Below are positions 53,279-62,206 of a DNA stretch of 64,000 nt, one piece after another (the first letter of the stretch is position 1; every line of letters starts with the position of its first letter). The notes under the pieces are model-generated. The model saw only the letters and a program-made list of their open reading frames with translations. It made no database searches and had not been told where the DNA came from. The stretch lies in contig NZ_JADGMI010000004.1 in the NCBI RefSeq assembly GCF_015234305.1, positions 186,001-250,000 on the forward strand, written 5' to 3'. Made by a program: the position numbers and the translations under genes. Origin of the DNA: Superficieibacter sp. 1612_C1 (GTDB lineage: Bacteria > Pseudomonadota > Gammaproteobacteria > Enterobacterales > Enterobacteriaceae).

Positions 53279-54481
53279 ATGCGTAAACACATTGTTATCC
53301 TCGGCGCAGGTTTTTCCGGTATGTGGTCAGCCCTTAGCGCGGCCCGACTCATTGATCTTCATCAGCAGGAAGGTATCGACGTAACGGTGATCGCGCCGCA
53401 GCCGGAACTGCGCGTTCGTCCGCGCTTTTATGAAACGCAGGTTGCCGGCCTGACGGCACCGCTTCAGCCGCTATTTGACGTAACCGGCGTAACCTTTATT
53501 CAGGGAGTGGTATCGCAAATTGCTGTTGAAAATAAAGAGGTTATTTTCAGCAACGCGGCCAGCGAAACACAATGTATTCATTACGATAAGCTGATTCTGG
53601 CGACCGGTAGCCACCTTAATCGTTCCTTTGTCGCGGGCGTTGAGCAGCATGCCTTCGACCTGGATCAAATTGAAAGCGCTGCCGTTCTGGAACAGCACCT
53701 CAACGGGCTGGCGCAGTTTGAGGAGAGCGCGGCGCGTAATACCGTTGTCGTCTGCGGCGGTGGCTTTACCGGGATTGAGATGGCGATGGAGCTACCGGCC
53801 CGTTTACGCGGTATTGTTGGCGAGAAAGCTAAGACCAGAGTAGTCGTAGTTGAACGGGGGCCAGAGCCAGGTGGACGTTACAGCCAGGCGTTGCGCGAGG
53901 TGATTAAGCAGGCGTCCGAAGAACTGGGCGTTGAGTGGATGATTAACGCAGAAGTTGAACAGATTGATGCCGACGGCGTTACCTTAAAAGACGGGCAGAA
54001 AATCGCGTCTAAGACGGTGATCTGGACCGTCGGCGTGCAGGCCAATGCGCTCACCGCGCAGATTACCGCACCGCGAGACGCTCAGGGACGCCTGCATGTA
54101 AATCGTCTCCTCCAGGTCGAAGGGTATGATGATATTTATGCCACCGGCGATGTGGCTTATGCCGCAACCGACGATAAGGGCAACCATGCGCTGATGACCT
54201 GCCAGCACGCCATTCTGCTCGGTAAGTTTGCCGGTAATAACGCCGCCGCCAGCCTGCTTGCGGTCGAGCCGCTGCCTTATCGCCAGGAAAATTACGTGAC
54301 CTGTCTGGATCTGGGCGCATGGGGCGCGGTGTATACCGAGGGCTGGGATCAGCAGGTGAAACTGACGCGAGCCGACGCTAAAAAGCTGAAGCTTTCGATT
54401 ACCAGCGAGTTGATTTACCCGCCGAAGGCGGAAAAAGCGGCGGCGTTTAAGATTGCCGATCCGTTAGCGCCGTTTGTGTAG
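53279..54481 (+). CDS. NDH-2-like FAD/NAD(P)H oxidoreductase
   Basis: A 400-residue pyridine nucleotide-disulfide-type flavoprotein with FAD motif GAGFSG at 9-14, LATGSH near 112, second dinucleotide motif CGGGFTGIEMA near 160 and the ATGDVA motif near 283. It has no redox CxxC, so it is more like a type II NADH dehydrogenase or other quinone/ferredoxin reductase. Divergent from the Rrf2 regulator across 231 bp. Substrate unknown. Confidence 0.8.
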   Translation: MRKHIVILGAGFSGMWSALSAARLIDLHQQEGIDVTVIAPQPELRVRPRFYETQVAGLTAPLQPLFDVTGVTFIQGVVSQIAVENKEVIFSNAASETQCIHYDKLILATGSHLNRSFVAGVEQHAFDLDQIESAAVLEQHLNGLAQFEESAARNTVVVCGGGFTGIEMAMELPARLRGIVGEKAKTRVVVVERGPEPGGRYSQALREVIKQASEELGVEWMINAEVEQIDADGVTLKDGQKIASKTVIWTVGVQANALTAQITAPRDAQGRLHVNRLLQVEGYDDIYATGDVAYAATDDKGNHALMTCQHAILLGKFAGNNAAASLLAVEPLPYRQENYVTCLDLGAWGAVYTEGWDQQVKLTRADAKKLKLSITSELIYPPKAEKAAAFKIADPLAPFV

Positions 54482-54742
54482 ATGTCACCTTTTTGCCTGA
54501 CGCATAGTACGGTGGAATACTGCCCGGTGGCGCTGCGCTTACCGGGCCTACAACAAGCAAAACCAGAAATCAGACACCAAACCGGATGCATGGGTAACAC
54601 GTCAAACCGGACGTATCGGTAACACCCAAACCGGACACATCGGTAACAGATTACGCCAATGAGCCGTAGGCCGGGTAAGGCGAAACCGCCACCCGGCACC
54701 GCGACAACGCGGTGGCTTGCGACAACGCGGTGGCCTGCCCCG
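54482..54742. repeat. Repeat-rich intergenic region
   Basis: Holds a REP element (54521-54552), three tandem 24-25-bp units (54578-54649, core CAAACCGGAC...ATCGGTAACA), an inverted REP (54665-54697) and two 18-bp units (54701-54718 and 54719-54736, GCGACAACGCGGTGGCTT/CT). No gene fits. Confidence 0.85.
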
Positions 54743-55492
54743 CTACGCCGTCCCCGCATAAATATCAAACCGGTGCCCTTTGGTCACGATCGCGTTCTGG
54801 GTGGCGATATTGCCCAGCGGCGGCGCATAATCCGGACGTTTGACTACCACGCGCTTGCTCGCCAGCTGACGTGCTGGCTCCAGCAGACCATCGGCGTCTA
54901 AATCCGGCCCCACCAGCGACTGAAATACCCGCATCTCCTTTTTCACCAGCGCACTTTTCTGCTTATGCGGAAACATCGGATCGAGGTACACCACCTGCGG
55001 ACGTGGCGTAATCTCCGCCAGCCCGGTCAGGCTGGAAGCATGGATCAGCTGCAAGCGCTGCTGTAACCAGCCGCCGATTTCCGCATCGGCATAGCCACGC
55101 GTCAGACCGTCGTCCAGCAACGCCGCGACCACCGGGTTACGTTCCAGCATTCGCACCCGACACCCCACCGAGGCCAGCACAAAGGCATCGCGTCCCAGTC
55201 CCGCCGTGGCATCGACTACATCCGGCAGATAATCACCCTTAACGCCGACCGCTTTCGCCACCGCCTCGCCGCGACCGCCGCCGAATTTACGCCGGTGCGC
55301 CATCGCCCCGCCGACGAAATCGACAAAAATGCCGCCAAGCTTCGGCTCATCCCGCTTGCGCAGTTCCAGGTGCTCCGGCGTCAGCACCAGCGCCATCAGG
55401 TTATCGTCATCCTGTTGCAGCCCCCAGCGGGCCGCAAGAACAGATAAGGCACCGTCTCCGGTGCCCGTTTCATCAATCAAGCAGATTTGCAC
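54743..55492 (-). CDS. rsmJ: 16S rRNA (guanine-1516-N2)-methyltransferase RsmJ
   Basis: SAM-dependent methyltransferase for G1516 of 16S rRNA, 249 residues. Motifs are [15 protein letters not shown] near 92-106 and the catalytic-site LDPMFP near 170. It lies 6 bp after prlC in the same direction, as in E. coli, and is probably cotranscribed. Confidence 0.95.
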   Translation of the reverse strand: MQICLIDETGTGDGALSVLAARWGLQQDDDNLMALVLTPEHLELRKRDEPKLGGIFVDFVGGAMAHRRKFGGGRGEAVAKAVGVKGDYLPDVVDATAGLGRDAFVLASVGCRVRMLERNPVVAALLDDGLTRGYADAEIGGWLQQRLQLIHASSLTGLAEITPRPQVVYLDPMFPHKQKSALVKKEMRVFQSLVGPDLDADGLLEPARQLASKRVVVKRPDYAPPLGNIATQNAIVTKGHRFDIYAGTA

Positions 55493-55498
55493 GTAAAA

Positions 55499-57541
55499 TC
55501 AGCCTTTGATGCCGTAATGATCCAGCATTGCATCCAGCTGCGGCTCACGCCCGCGGAAGCGTTTGAACAGCTCCATCGGCTCTTCGGAACCACCGCGCGT
55601 CAGAATGTTATCCAGGAACGACTGCCCGGTTTCGCGGTTGAAAATGCCCTCTTCCTCGAAGCGGGAGTACGCGTCCGCCGCCAGTACGTCAGCCCACAGA
55701 TAGCTGTAGTAACCCGCCGCATAGCCGCCCGCGAAGATGTGGCTGAACGCGTGCGGGAAGCGGCCCCAGGCCGGAGACGGCACCACGGCAACCTGCTTTT
55801 TAATCTCCGCCAGCGTCTCAAGGATTTTCGCCCCCTGCTCCGGGCTAAACTCAGCGTGCAGGCGGAAATCGAACAGGCCGAACTCCAGCTGACGCAGAAT
55901 AAACAGCGCCGCCTGGTAATTTTTCGCCGCCAGCATTTTATCCAGCAGTTCTTTTGGCAGCGGCTCGCCGGTTTCGTAATGACCGGAGATAAATGCCAGC
56001 GCGTCAGGCTCCCAGCACCAGTTCTCCATAAACTGACTTGGCAGTTCGACTGCATCCCACGGCACGCCGCTGATACCAGAAACGCCTGCGGTTTCGATGC
56101 GGGTCAGCATATGGTGCAAGCCGTGACCGAATTCATGGAACAGGGTGATCACTTCATCATGGGTAAACAGCGCGGGTTTGCCGTTGACCGGACGGTTGAA
56201 GTTACAGGTCAGATAGGCAACTGGTTTTTGCAGCGTGCCGTCCGCTTTACGCATCTGGCCTACGCAGTCGTCCATCCACGCGCCGCCGCGCTTGTGCTCA
56301 CGCGCATAGAGGTCGAGATAGAAGCTGCCGCGCAGTTCGTTTTTGTCATCATACAGCTCGAAGAAACGCACGTCCGGATGCCAGACGTCGATATCTTTGC
56401 GCTCTTTAGCGGTGATGCCATAAATGCGTTTCACCACTTCAAACAGACCGTTAACCGCTTTCTCTTCCGGGAAATAGGGGCGCAGCTGCTCATCGCTGAT
56501 GCTGTACAGATGCTGTTTTTGTTTTTCGCTGTAGTACGCGATATCCCACGGCTGTAGCTCCTCTACGCCATACTCCGCTTTCGCAAAGGCGCGCAACTGA
56601 GCCAGCTCTTTCTCACCCTGCGGACGGGCGCGTTTGGCGAGATCGGTCAGAAAGTCCAGCACCTGCTGCGGGTTTTCCGCCATCTTGGTCGCCAGCGATT
56701 TATAGGCGTAGTTTTCGAAGCCCAGCAGCTGCGCCAGCTCGTGACGCAGGGCGAGGATTTCCGCCATGATGGGGCCGTTATCCCACTTACCGGCATTCGG
56801 TCCCTGATCGGAGGCACGAGTGCCGTAGGCGCGGTACATCTCTTCACGCAGCGCCTGATTGTCGCAGTAGGTCAGAACCGGCAGATAGCTCGGGATATCC
56901 AGCGTTAACAGATAACCTTCCTGCTCTTTGGCTTCGGCCTGGGCTTTTGCTGCGGCCAGCGCGCTCTCCGGCATTCCGGCGAGTTCAGATTCATCGGTGA
57001 TGAGCTTCGTCCAGCCCATCGTCGCATCCAGCACGTTATTGCTGTAGATATTCCCCAGTTCAGATTTGCGGGTCGCGATCTCGCCGTAGCGTTTCTGCTT
57101 CTCTTTCGGCAGCCCGATCCCGGACAGTTCAAAATCACGCAGCGCGTTATCGACCGCTTTCTTCTCCGGTGCCGTCAGTGAAGCATAGTGTTCACCATCG
57201 CGCAGGTCGCGGTATGCCTTGTAAAGCCCTTCGTGCTGCCCGACCCAGGTACTGTACTCAGAGAGCAGCGGCAGGGTTTGTTCGTAAGCTTCGCGCAGTT
57301 CCGGGCTATTTTTTACCGAATTCAGGTGGCTGATGGGCGAAAAGATCCGCCCCAGCACGTCATCCGTCTCCGCCAGCGGCTGACACAAATTCTCCCACGT
57401 ATACGGCGCACCGTGCGCCACCACGCTTTCGACCGTGGCGCGGCAGTCATCCAGCGCTTTGGTGACAGCAGGAACCACATGTTCAGGTTTGATCGCAGAG
57501 AAAGGCGGGAGATCGAAAGGCGTCAATAAAGGGTTGGTCAT
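55499..57541 (-). CDS. prlC: Oligopeptidase A (PrlC)
   Basis: Cytoplasmic M3 zinc metallopeptidase of 680 residues that degrades signal peptides and other oligopeptides. The zinc motif HEFGH lies in TLFHEFGHGLHHM near residue 469, with the third ligand Glu downstream in the helix. A heat-shock promoter lies 60-90 bp upstream. rsmJ follows. Confidence 0.97.
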   Translation of the reverse strand: MTNPLLTPFDLPPFSAIKPEHVVPAVTKALDDCRATVESVVAHGAPYTWENLCQPLAETDDVLGRIFSPISHLNSVKNSPELREAYEQTLPLLSEYSTWVGQHEGLYKAYRDLRDGEHYASLTAPEKKAVDNALRDFELSGIGLPKEKQKRYGEIATRKSELGNIYSNNVLDATMGWTKLITDESELAGMPESALAAAKAQAEAKEQEGYLLTLDIPSYLPVLTYCDNQALREEMYRAYGTRASDQGPNAGKWDNGPIMAEILALRHELAQLLGFENYAYKSLATKMAENPQQVLDFLTDLAKRARPQGEKELAQLRAFAKAEYGVEELQPWDIAYYSEKQKQHLYSISDEQLRPYFPEEKAVNGLFEVVKRIYGITAKERKDIDVWHPDVRFFELYDDKNELRGSFYLDLYAREHKRGGAWMDDCVGQMRKADGTLQKPVAYLTCNFNRPVNGKPALFTHDEVITLFHEFGHGLHHMLTRIETAGVSGISGVPWDAVELPSQFMENWCWEPDALAFISGHYETGEPLPKELLDKMLAAKNYQAALFILRQLEFGLFDFRLHAEFSPEQGAKILETLAEIKKQVAVVPSPAWGRFPHAFSHIFAGGYAAGYYSYLWADVLAADAYSRFEEEGIFNRETGQSFLDNILTRGGSEEPMELFKRFRGREPQLDAMLDHYGIKG

Positions 57542-57602
57542 ATGCGCAGTCCTGTTGGATAGGGTAAATGAAGCGCACGTTCCGGCGCTTATCTGTTAGA
57601 TC

Positions 57603-57632
57603 TAGCATGGGGCTAAGTGTAGAGAATTTCAA
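57603..57632 (-). promoter_or_regulatory. Sigma-32-type promoter of prlC
   Basis: On the minus strand, TTGAAA (57627-57632) is followed after 14 bases by CCCCATGCTA (57603-57612). This matches the heat-shock consensus CTTGAAA-N13-15-CCCCATNT closely. prlC is a known heat-shock gene in E. coli. Confidence 0.85.
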
Positions 57633-57694
57633 TGGCGAGCGTGGCGGGAAGCTCACTATAATGTCACTCTCGCACCTTGATACAGGAAGTGCTC

Positions 57695-58141
57695 ATGGCA
57701 GCGTTTTTACCGCTTATTGTTTTGCTCGTCATCCTCTATCTGGTGACCAAAAAACTGTCGCATACCCGGCCTGCGGATGCTCCTGATGGCCCGGGCGATC
57801 GCAAATTAATTTCTTCATCGTCGTTTCTGCTGCGCATCTTCGGCAGTTCTCGCAGCTATAAGGCGAGTTATTACTTTGATACTGAGAACTTTTATGAAGT
57901 CACCGACGCGAACACCACAACCATTCCACTGGCCGCTATCACCGGGGTAAAACGCGAATCGACGGAAGTTAATAACCGCTCTGTCTGGTCGGTGAACTGG
58001 TCACTTAACGGCCAGCAGAAGCAGGCGCGCTTTCTGCATAATTACACCCTGTTCAACCGCAGCTTTGCGGTATTTCTGGAGGCAGTGAAGCAGGCCAACC
58101 CGCACGCCAGCGTCAGCGTGCTCACGCTTTTTACGTTATGA
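57695..58141 (+). CDS. Membrane-anchored protein of unknown function
   Basis: Not recognised. The 148-residue product has one N-terminal hydrophobic helix (about residues 2-20) with a basic flank (TKKLSH), a Ser-rich linker and a soluble domain that could be PH-like (YKASYYFDTENFYEVTD; TIPLAAITGVKRESTEV). AGGAAG lies 5 bases before ATG 57695. It is divergent from prlC and upstream of rlmJ; in E. coli no gene is remembered here. Confidence 0.72.
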   Translation: MAAFLPLIVLLVILYLVTKKLSHTRPADAPDGPGDRKLISSSSFLLRIFGSSRSYKASYYFDTENFYEVTDANTTTIPLAAITGVKRESTEVNNRSVWSVNWSLNGQQKQARFLHNYTLFNRSFAVFLEAVKQANPHASVSVLTLFTL

Positions 58142-58238
58142 CCTGTTTGCGCAGAATTAAAAGTACCAGGGCGGTAATCATGACGGATCTACGGTAAACT
58201 GTCCGTCATTGTGTTCACTTCCCGGAATTCGCTTTTTT

Positions 58239-59081
58239 ATGCTCAGTTATCGCCACAGCTTTCACGCTGGCAACCATGCCGACGTCCTCAAACATACCGT
58301 TCAGACTCTGATCATTGAATCGCTGAAAGAGAAAGATAAACCGTTTCTCTATCTGGACACCCATGCGGGCGCAGGCCGTTATCAGTTAAGTGGCGAATAC
58401 GCCGAGCGCACTGGCGAGTATCTCGAAGGCATCGCGCGCATCTGGCTACAGGACGACCTGCCTGCCGAGATGGAGCCGTACATCAACGTGGTTGAACACT
58501 TCAACCGTAGCGGCCAGCTGCGTTACTACCCTGGTTCGCCGCTGATCGCCCGCCAGCTGCTGCGCGAACATGACAGTCTGCACATGACCGAGCTGCATCC
58601 GAGCGATTTCCCGCTGCTGCGCGGCGAGTTCCAGAAAGATAACCGCGCCCGCGTGGAACGCGCCGACGGCTATCAGCAGTTAAAATCCAAACTGCCACCC
58701 GCATCACGTCGCGGCCTGATCCTCATCGACCCGCCGTATGAAATTAAATCCGACTATCAGGCGGTCGTAAGTGGTATCCACGAAGGCTACAAACGTTTTG
58801 CCACCGGTACTTATGCGCTGTGGTATCCGGTGGTGCTGCGCCAGCAAATCAAGCGCATGCTTAAAGAGCTGGAAGCGACCGGGATTCGCCGCATTCTGCA
58901 AATCGAACTGGCGGTACGTCCGGACAGCGACAGGCATGGCATGACCGCCTCCGGCATGATTGTGATTAACCCGCCGTGGAAGCTGGAGCAGCAGATGAAT
59001 AACGTGCTGCCGTGGCTGCACAGCAAACTGGTGCCGACCGGTATTGGACACGCTACCGTAAGCTGGGTCGTCCCGGAGTAA
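58239..59081 (+). CDS. rlmJ: 23S rRNA (adenine-2030-N6)-methyltransferase RlmJ
   Basis: SAM-dependent methyltransferase for A2030 of 23S rRNA, 280 residues, equal to E. coli. It begins MLSYRHSFHAGNHADVLKH. The SAM site is LDTHAGAGRY near 48-57 and the catalytic motif is DPPYE near 164-168. An in-frame ATG 30 bp upstream is not conserved. Confidence 0.96.
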   Translation: MLSYRHSFHAGNHADVLKHTVQTLIIESLKEKDKPFLYLDTHAGAGRYQLSGEYAERTGEYLEGIARIWLQDDLPAEMEPYINVVEHFNRSGQLRYYPGSPLIARQLLREHDSLHMTELHPSDFPLLRGEFQKDNRARVERADGYQQLKSKLPPASRRGLILIDPPYEIKSDYQAVVSGIHEGYKRFATGTYALWYPVVLRQQIKRMLKELEATGIRRILQIELAVRPDSDRHGMTASGMIVINPPWKLEQQMNNVLPWLHSKLVPTGIGHATVSWVVPE

Positions 59082-59183
59082 TCGCAGCCATCGGTGGACG
59101 CTAACCCATCGCGCGCTACAATCCACTTATTTCTGCGGATGCGCCTGGCGTATCCGCTCTCTTTTCAGGTGTAAGGAACAGTC

Positions 59184-60536
59184 ATGACGAAACATTACGA
59201 CTACGTTGCCATCGGCGGCGGCAGCGGTGGCATTGCCTCCATCAACCGTGCGGCCATGTACGGCCAGAAATGCGCGCTGATTGAAGCAAAAGCGCTGGGC
59301 GGCACCTGCGTAAATGTTGGCTGTGTGCCGAAGAAAGTGATGTGGCATGCGGCGCAGATCCGCGAAGCGATCCATCTGTACGGCCCGGATTATGGTTTTG
59401 ATACCACGATTAACCACTTTAACTGGGACACGCTCATCGCCAGCCGGACGGCCTACATCGATCGTATTCATACCTCGTACGATAACGTGCTGGGTAAAAA
59501 TCAGGTCGACGTGATTAAGGGCTTCGCCCGTTTTGTCGATGCAAAAACACTGGAAGTGAACGGTGAAACGATCACCGCCGATCACATCCTGATCGCTACC
59601 GGCGGCCGTCCGATCCATCCGGATATCCCGGGTGCGGAATACGGCATCGACTCCGATGGTTTCTTTGAACTGCCTGCACTGCCTGAACGTGTCGCGGTCG
59701 TCGGCGCAGGCTATATCGCCGTCGAACTGGCTGGGGTCATTAACGGTCTCGGCGCAGAAGCGCATCTTTTTGTGCGTAAACACGCGCCGCTGCGTAGCTT
59801 TGATAACATGCTGTCCGAAACACTGGTGGAAGTTATGAACGCCGAAGGCCCGGCCCTGCACACCCATGCGGTACCGAAAGCGGTGGTGAAAAATGCCGAC
59901 GGCAGTCTGACGCTTGAACTGGAAGATGGCCGCTCGCAGACGGTGGACTGCCTGATTTGGGCGGTGGGACGCGAACCTGCCACTGACAATTTCAACCTGG
60001 CCGCAACAGGCGTGCGCACCAGTGAAAAAGGCTATATTGAGGTCGATAAATACCAGAACACCAGCGTGGAAGGTATTTACGCTGTAGGCGATGTCACCGG
60101 CGCGATTGAACTAACGCCCGTCGCCGTCGCCGCAGGCCGCCGCCTCTCCGAGCGCCTGTTTAACAATAAGCCGGATGAGCATCTCGACTACAGCAATGTA
60201 CCGACCGTGGTGTTCAGCCATCCGCCGATCGGCACCGTCGGGCTGAGCGAAGAGCAGGCGCGTGAAGAGTACGGCGACGATGCGGTTAAGGTGTATAAAT
60301 CGTCCTTTACGGCGATGTATACCGCCGTCACCTCTCACCGTCAGCCGTGCCGCATGAAGCTGGTCTGCATCGGGCCAGAGGAAAAAATCGTCGGTATCCA
60401 CGGTATTGGCTACGGCATGGATGAAATGCTGCAAGGCTTTGCGGTGGCGCTGAAGATGGGCGCAACCAAGAAAGATTTTGATAATACCGTTGCCATTCAC
60501 CCGACCGGAGCGGAAGAGTTTGTGACGATGCGGTAA
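59184..60536 (+). CDS. gor: Glutathione reductase
   Basis: NADPH-dependent flavoenzyme reducing glutathione disulfide, 450 residues. It has an FAD motif GGGSGG near 11-16, redox-active Cys42 and Cys47 in [13 protein letters not shown], an NADPH motif [11 protein letters not shown], and the catalytic HPTGAEE near the C terminus contributed across the dimer. OxyR control is known in E. coli but no site was looked up. Confidence 0.97.
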   Translation: MTKHYDYVAIGGGSGGIASINRAAMYGQKCALIEAKALGGTCVNVGCVPKKVMWHAAQIREAIHLYGPDYGFDTTINHFNWDTLIASRTAYIDRIHTSYDNVLGKNQVDVIKGFARFVDAKTLEVNGETITADHILIATGGRPIHPDIPGAEYGIDSDGFFELPALPERVAVVGAGYIAVELAGVINGLGAEAHLFVRKHAPLRSFDNMLSETLVEVMNAEGPALHTHAVPKAVVKNADGSLTLELEDGRSQTVDCLIWAVGREPATDNFNLAATGVRTSEKGYIEVDKYQNTSVEGIYAVGDVTGAIELTPVAVAAGRRLSERLFNNKPDEHLDYSNVPTVVFSHPPIGTVGLSEEQAREEYGDDAVKVYKSSFTAMYTAVTSHRQPCRMKLVCIGPEEKIVGIHGIGYGMDEMLQGFAVALKMGATKKDFDNTVAIHPTGAEEFVTMR

Positions 60537-60543
60537 ATCTCAG

Positions 60544-60562
60544 GCCCCGTATTTTACGGGGC
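60544..60562 (+). terminator. Hairpin after gor
   Basis: GCCCCGTA and TACGGGGC form a perfect 8-bp stem with a 3-base loop immediately after the gor stop. No T-run follows, so it is either a weak terminator or a 3'-end stabiliser. Confidence 0.45.
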
Positions 60563-60597
60563 TCAGACTGCTGATAACCGTTATATCGTGGAGTTAT

Positions 60598-60691
60598 GCC
60601 TGGCGGCGCTGCGCTTGCACAGGCCTACGATCAGAGCTAACCATTTGATAATAATGCTTTTATAGGCCGGGCAAGGCGAAGCCGCCACCCC
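60598..60691. repeat. REP pair
   Basis: A REP element at 60598-60629, nearly identical to the one at 39205-39237, and an inverted partner at 60662-60691 (TAGGCCGGGCAAGGCGAAGC). They lie between the convergent gor and GatD-like genes. Confidence 0.77.
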
Positions 60692-60701
60692 CTAATACGC
60701 T

Positions 60702-61757
60702 TTATTCCTGCCCACCGATATCAATCAGCACTTTTACAAAAAAAGTCTCCCGCTTATACAAGGCCGGAAAAAGTGCAGGAGCCTCCTCAAGGGAGACGTA
60801 GCGGGTAATAAGCGGCTTGATATTAATTTTCCCGGCGCTCAGATAGTCAATGGATGTCTTCCATTCCTGGCCGGGAAATGGCGCTGAAATAGAATTCCAC
60901 GATCCGCAGACCTTAAGTTCGTTACGCACAATTTTCTCGAAATTGAGCCTCGGGAATGCAACGTCCCCATAGGGAATACCTAACAGGACGATACTTCCGC
61001 CTTTCGCCGCCAGCAGCAGAGAACTGGCGATGCCTGCGGCGTTACCGGAGGACTCAATCACAATATCCACGCCGCAGCCTGCGGTAAGCGCGTTAAATTG
61101 CGAAAGGTGGTCGTCGTCCCGCACGCAGAACGTACGATCGGCCCCGGTCGCTTTGGCAATACTCAGCTTCTGCGGATCGACATCAAAGGCAAATACCTCT
61201 CCAGCACCACAGATTTTTGCCCACTGCACCGCCAGAAGCCCGATGGTGCCGCAGCCAACAATGGCCATCCGACAGCCTGCTTTTATATCCACCTGACGTA
61301 ATCCGTGGACAACCACGCTGGAAGGCTCAATAAAACTGGCGGTCGCAAAATCCATGGTATCCGGGAGTTTTAGTACGTTGCGGGCAGGCAGCCGAATATA
61401 ATCTGCAAACGCACCGTTTTTATGTCCGCCAAGCACTTTCAGATCAACGCAATGCGCGTAGCGGCCCTGCTGACAATATTGACACTCAAAGCAGGGGAAG
61501 CAGTTGCAGGCGGTGACGCGGTCGCCTTTATTTAATCCTTTAACCGCCGCGCCGGTCTCTGCCACTACGCCAGAAAATTCATGGCCCCAGGTCAGCCCCG
61601 GCTGATAAGAGCCGAGTTTGCCAAAGCGCGAAATATCCGAACCGCAAATACCCGCGACCTGCACGCTAATGATGACATCGTCATCCGCGGTTATCACTGG
61701 TCGTGGCGTTTCTTCATATCTTACATCCTGGACCGAATAAAGATTTAACGCTTTCAT
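60702..61757 (-). CDS. GatD-like zinc-dependent polyol (phosphate) dehydrogenase
   Basis: Medium-chain dehydrogenase of 351 residues. Catalytic zinc ligands are Cys38 (GICGSD) and His59-Glu60; structural zinc ligands are Cys89, Cys92, Cys95 and Cys103. The nucleotide motif is VGCGTIGLLAVQ. It shares GatD features such as GHEFSG, CFPCFEC and GSWNS.SAPFPGQEW, so galactitol-1-phosphate or a related polyol phosphate is a likely substrate. GGGAG precedes the start. It is separated from the HPr gene by 156 bp with nested inverted repeats. Confidence 0.82.
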   Translation of the reverse strand: MKALNLYSVQDVRYEETPRPVITADDDVIISVQVAGICGSDISRFGKLGSYQPGLTWGHEFSGVVAETGAAVKGLNKGDRVTACNCFPCFECQYCQQGRYAHCVDLKVLGGHKNGAFADYIRLPARNVLKLPDTMDFATASFIEPSSVVVHGLRQVDIKAGCRMAIVGCGTIGLLAVQWAKICGAGEVFAFDVDPQKLSIAKATGADRTFCVRDDDHLSQFNALTAGCGVDIVIESSGNAAGIASSLLLAAKGGSIVLLGIPYGDVAFPRLNFEKIVRNELKVCGSWNSISAPFPGQEWKTSIDYLSAGKINIKPLITRYVSLEEAPALFPALYKRETFFVKVLIDIGGQE

Positions 61758-61804
61758 ATCATGACTCCCGGGTCATTAAAGGAAACGAGCAACAAATAAT
61801 TATC

Positions 61805-61879
61805 GGGTGAGAAAAGACAATAGAAATGCCTTGAGAAATGCAGATAAATTTCTCAGCTTTCTGAATGTATATCTCACCC
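61805..61879. repeat. Nested inverted repeats between HPr and dehydrogenase genes
   Basis: An outer pair GGGTGAGA (61805-61812) and TCTCACCC (61872-61879) encloses an inner hairpin TGAGAAAT (61832-61839) and ATTTCTCA (61848-61855). No T-run follows on the minus strand, so an RNA stability element or regulator site is more likely than a terminator. Confidence 0.5.
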
Positions 61880-61913
61880 TGACGGCGAGGAAAATTAGAA
61901 TTATTTAATCACG

Positions 61914-62183
61914 CTACTCTTTTTCACCGAAACCGTCGGCAAAGGCTGTTTTTAGCGCTTTCATTAACTCATGCTCATCGTCACCATTACAGATAAGGTC
62001 AATCATCGTATTGCCTTTGACGCCAGCACCCAGAATACTCATCATGCCTTTGATGTGGATCTCTTTACCATTATTAACCAGCGTTAATGAAGAAGAATAT
62101 TGTTTCACAAGTTTAGCAAGAGACGCTGCTGGCCTGGCATGAAGTCCGGTGCTGTTTACTACTCTGACGCTTTGTCTAATCAT
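61914..62183 (-). CDS. HPr-family phosphocarrier of the second polyol cluster
   Basis: An 89-residue HPr-like protein with active His15 in NSTGLHARPAAS. The position of HPr regulatory Ser46 reads Gly (HIKGMMSILG). It lies between an aldolase and a dehydrogenase gene; no PTS enzyme II is in the window, although one may lie beyond the right edge. Dedicated phosphate donor by inference. Confidence 0.83.
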   Translation of the reverse strand: MIRQSVRVVNSTGLHARPAASLAKLVKQYSSSLTLVNNGKEIHIKGMMSILGAGVKGNTMIDLICNGDDEHELMKALKTAFADGFGEKE

Positions 62184-62206
62184 CTTTCTTTCCGCTATAC
62201 TGATTT

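Noticed and set aside
54578-54649. Iteron-type origin
   Set aside because: Only three imperfect units, no initiator gene, chromosomal housekeeping context.
55487-56557. 356-codon open frame on the plus strand opposite prlC
   Set aside because: It overlaps conserved PrlC coding sequence including the zinc motif, and its protein resembles nothing known; antisense shadow.
12394-60691. CRISPR array suggested by repeated GC-rich units
   Set aside because: The units are REP palindromes scattered in pairs over many kilobases, not regularly spaced repeats; no cas genes.
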